Below the pieces are notes generated by a model that was given only the letters and a program-made list of their open reading frames with translations, had not been told where the DNA came from and ran no database searches. Below are positions 42,548-44,089 of a DNA stretch of 44,089 nucleotides, piece after piece (position 1 is the stretch's first letter; every line of letters begins with the position of its first letter). The translations under genes and the position numbers were made by a program. The stretch is from Diphasiastrum complanatum. Taxonomy: Eukaryota; Streptophyta; Lycopodiopsida; Lycopodiales; Lycopodiaceae. The DNA lies in assembly GCA_029204225.1 (NCBI GenBank), contig CM055110.1, positions 32,868,240-32,912,328 of the forward strand. The letters run 5' to 3'.

Positions 42548-44089
42548 CTCCCTCTTCAACATTGGATGCTAGTTTCAACATAGTCTTTGAGCACATTCCA
42601 AGATTAGATCTATGCATTAAATATAGGTCCTTTCCCAATGGTTTGGTGAAGATATCAGCCACACACTCCTTTGAAGAGACATGTTGAAGCTCCACCTCTT
42701 TGGCAATGACTTGATCTCTCACAAAATGGTGAGCAATCTCAATGTGCTTGCTCCTTGCATGAAAAACAGGATTGCTTGCCAAGCTTTGGGCTGAAAGGTT
42801 ATCACAAAGTATGATTGGAGTCTTCTCTGGTTCCAGCAAGTGAAGATCCAATAACATCCTCTTGATCCAAAGAATCTCCTTGGTGCATGTTGTTAATGCC
42901 TTGTACTCGGCTTCGGTGGAAGATAGAGAGATAGTTGGTTGCTTCTTTGATAGCCATGAGACCACTCCATCTCCAAGATAGATTGCAAAGGCACTTGTTG
43001 ACTTCCTATCCATTTGATCACCTGCAAAATCTGAATATGAAAATCCACAAAGGTTAGGTGTAGTACCTCCATACAAGATGCCAAAATCTCTAGATCCCGA
43101 GATGTATCTAAGTACTCTCTTTCCTAGCTTCCAATGAGCTTCACTAGGATCTTGCATTAAATTGACTTAGTTTACCAACCACAAAGCTTAGATCAGGTCT
43201 TGTGATGGTTAACCATATAAGATATCCTATTAGCTTTCTATAGAGAGTAATGTCCTTGAAGGATCTTTCATTACTTCTTGTAGTTAGCTTTACATTTGAT
43301 TCCATAGGAGTAGAAACAACTTTACAATCTTCCATATGAAACCTTTTTAGAATAGAGTTAACATACTTTTCTTGACATATGAATGTAGATTTAGAAGTTC
43401 TAATAATCTCTATTCCTAAGATATAATGAAGTTTACCAAGATCTTGAATTTCAAACTCTCTTTGAGTGCCATCTTGATTTCATCTATATCTAGATTGTTA
43501 CCACCACTTAAGATAATGTCATCAACATAGATCAAAAGTAAAGTGATATCATTTTCATTCAATCTAAAGTAGAGAGAATGATCATACTCACTCATAACAA
43601 AGTTTTGAGAAAGTAAGAAGGAATTGAGCTTAGCATACCAACTCCTTGGTGCTTGCTTTAGCCCATACAAACTCTTTTGGAGATAGCACACATGATTAGG
43701 CTCATCATGTGAAACATAGCCCTCGGGTTGCTCCATGTAAATATCTTCTTCAAGATCACCATTCAAGAAGGCATTAGTAACATCCATTTGCCACATATCC
43801 CAATCATAAAGAGTTGCAAGAGAGATTAGGATTCGAATAGTTACCATCTTTGCCACGGGTGCAAAGGTCTCATCATAGTCAATACCATATTCTTGAGCAT
43901 ACCCCTTTGCCACCAACCTTGCCTTGTACTTGTTGATTGATCCATCTTGATTTGTCTTGATCTTGAAGATCCACTTACAACCAATTGCCTTCTTGTCCTT
44001 TGGAAGCTTTACCAACCTCCATGTGTTGCTTTTGATGAGTGCTTGATGCTCATGATCCATGGCTTGGATCCATTCCTTCTTTTGAATTG
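42543..44089 (-). pseudogene. pol: Element D reverse transcriptase and RNase H, cut by window edge
   Basis: Reading left from the window edge: IKSNTWRLVKLPKDKKAIGC, CKWIFKIKTNQDGSINKYKA, WQMDVTNAFLNGDLEEDIYM, KSLYGLKQAPRSWYAKLNSF and LLLIYVDDIILSGG (YVDD near 43516-43530). A frameshift near 43440 leads to TLYRKLIGYLIWLTITRPDL. An extra base near 43155 returns to the first frame for HWKLGKRVLRYISGSRDFGI. RNase H then holds LCGFSYSDFAGDQMDRKS, SLSSTEAEYKALTT, ILCDNLSAQSLASN and HARSKHIEIAHHFV, with the C-terminus VADIFTKPLG. Integrase and gag would lie beyond 44089. Only two frame errors make this the least damaged copia pol part here. Confidence 0.92.
42548..42560 (-). other. Element D polypurine tract
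   Basis: The complement reads GTTGAAGAGGGAG, directly before the coding-strand LTR start TGTGAAAATTGTC. Confidence 0.82.

Noticed and set aside
1-44089. Endogenous pararetrovirus or other viral insertion
   Set aside because: No movement-protein or viral coat motifs were seen; domain orders are those of copia (INT before RT) and gypsy chromoviruses (RT before INT) with LTRs, PBS and PPT.

Overview
This window looks like repeat-dense nuclear DNA from a land plant. It is AT-rich and almost entirely made of nested, broken LTR retrotransposons. Ty1/copia elements have primer-binding sites matching the 3' end of initiator tRNA-Met (TGGTATCAGAGC and variants), and there is one chromodomain-bearing Ty3/gypsy element. 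No host gene, rRNA, tRNA or CRISPR array could be supported. The exact plant group cannot be read from the sequence; large repeat-rich genomes (fern, lycophyte, gymnosperm or large angiosperm) would all fit.

Layout, left to right. 1-127: outer end of an LTR of family D. 128-1199: unassigned. 1200-5754: element A, complete by its ends, with two 701-bp LTRs, a perfect TGATG target duplication, PBS and PPT, but only a gag plus partial protease inside and no integrase, RT or RNase H. 5750-8600: old AT-rich sequence with one integrase relic (minus). About 8600-13020: a mosaic of opposed copia fragments: K RT/RNase H (minus), two protease pieces (plus), a gag piece (plus), then gag, PBS and LTR of F (minus). 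13021-14398: unassigned, with iterated short motifs. 14399-21378: element B, a copia on the minus strand with 864-bp LTRs. Its left LTR carries a 282-bp SINE-like insertion, and its RT is split by a 369-bp insertion. 21538-27581: element E, a full-length but frame-broken copia (plus) with 273-bp LTRs. 27582-29230: a tandem duplication and coiled-coil coding remnants of unknown origin. 29231-30985: relic copia G (minus). 31100-32137: degenerate repeats. 32138-35392: copia H (plus), with an integrase core deletion and cut off in RT. 35394-40208: gypsy chromovirus I (minus), cut off in gag. 40370-40485: a strong inverted repeat. 40533-41892: copia relic J (minus). It is interrupted by the LTR of D at 41893-42547, whose RNase H and RT then run off the right edge.

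How the parts relate. A, B and D have different LTR bodies but share nearly the same LTR tips and purine tracts. A and B also share a variant PBS and similar gag. This suggests that the polymerase-less A was mobilised by B/D-type enzymes. By-eye LTR comparison gives about 1.3% divergence for A, 2.7% for B and 4% for E, so A is the youngest datable insertion. LTRs and leaders of A, B and D repeatedly carry the palindrome CACACGTGTG (a G-box/E-box core), the most striking unexplained signal here. No previously undescribed gene system was found. The best leads are the A/B/D relationship, the shared palindromic LTR module, the two small insertions inside B, and the inverted repeat near 40.4 kb.
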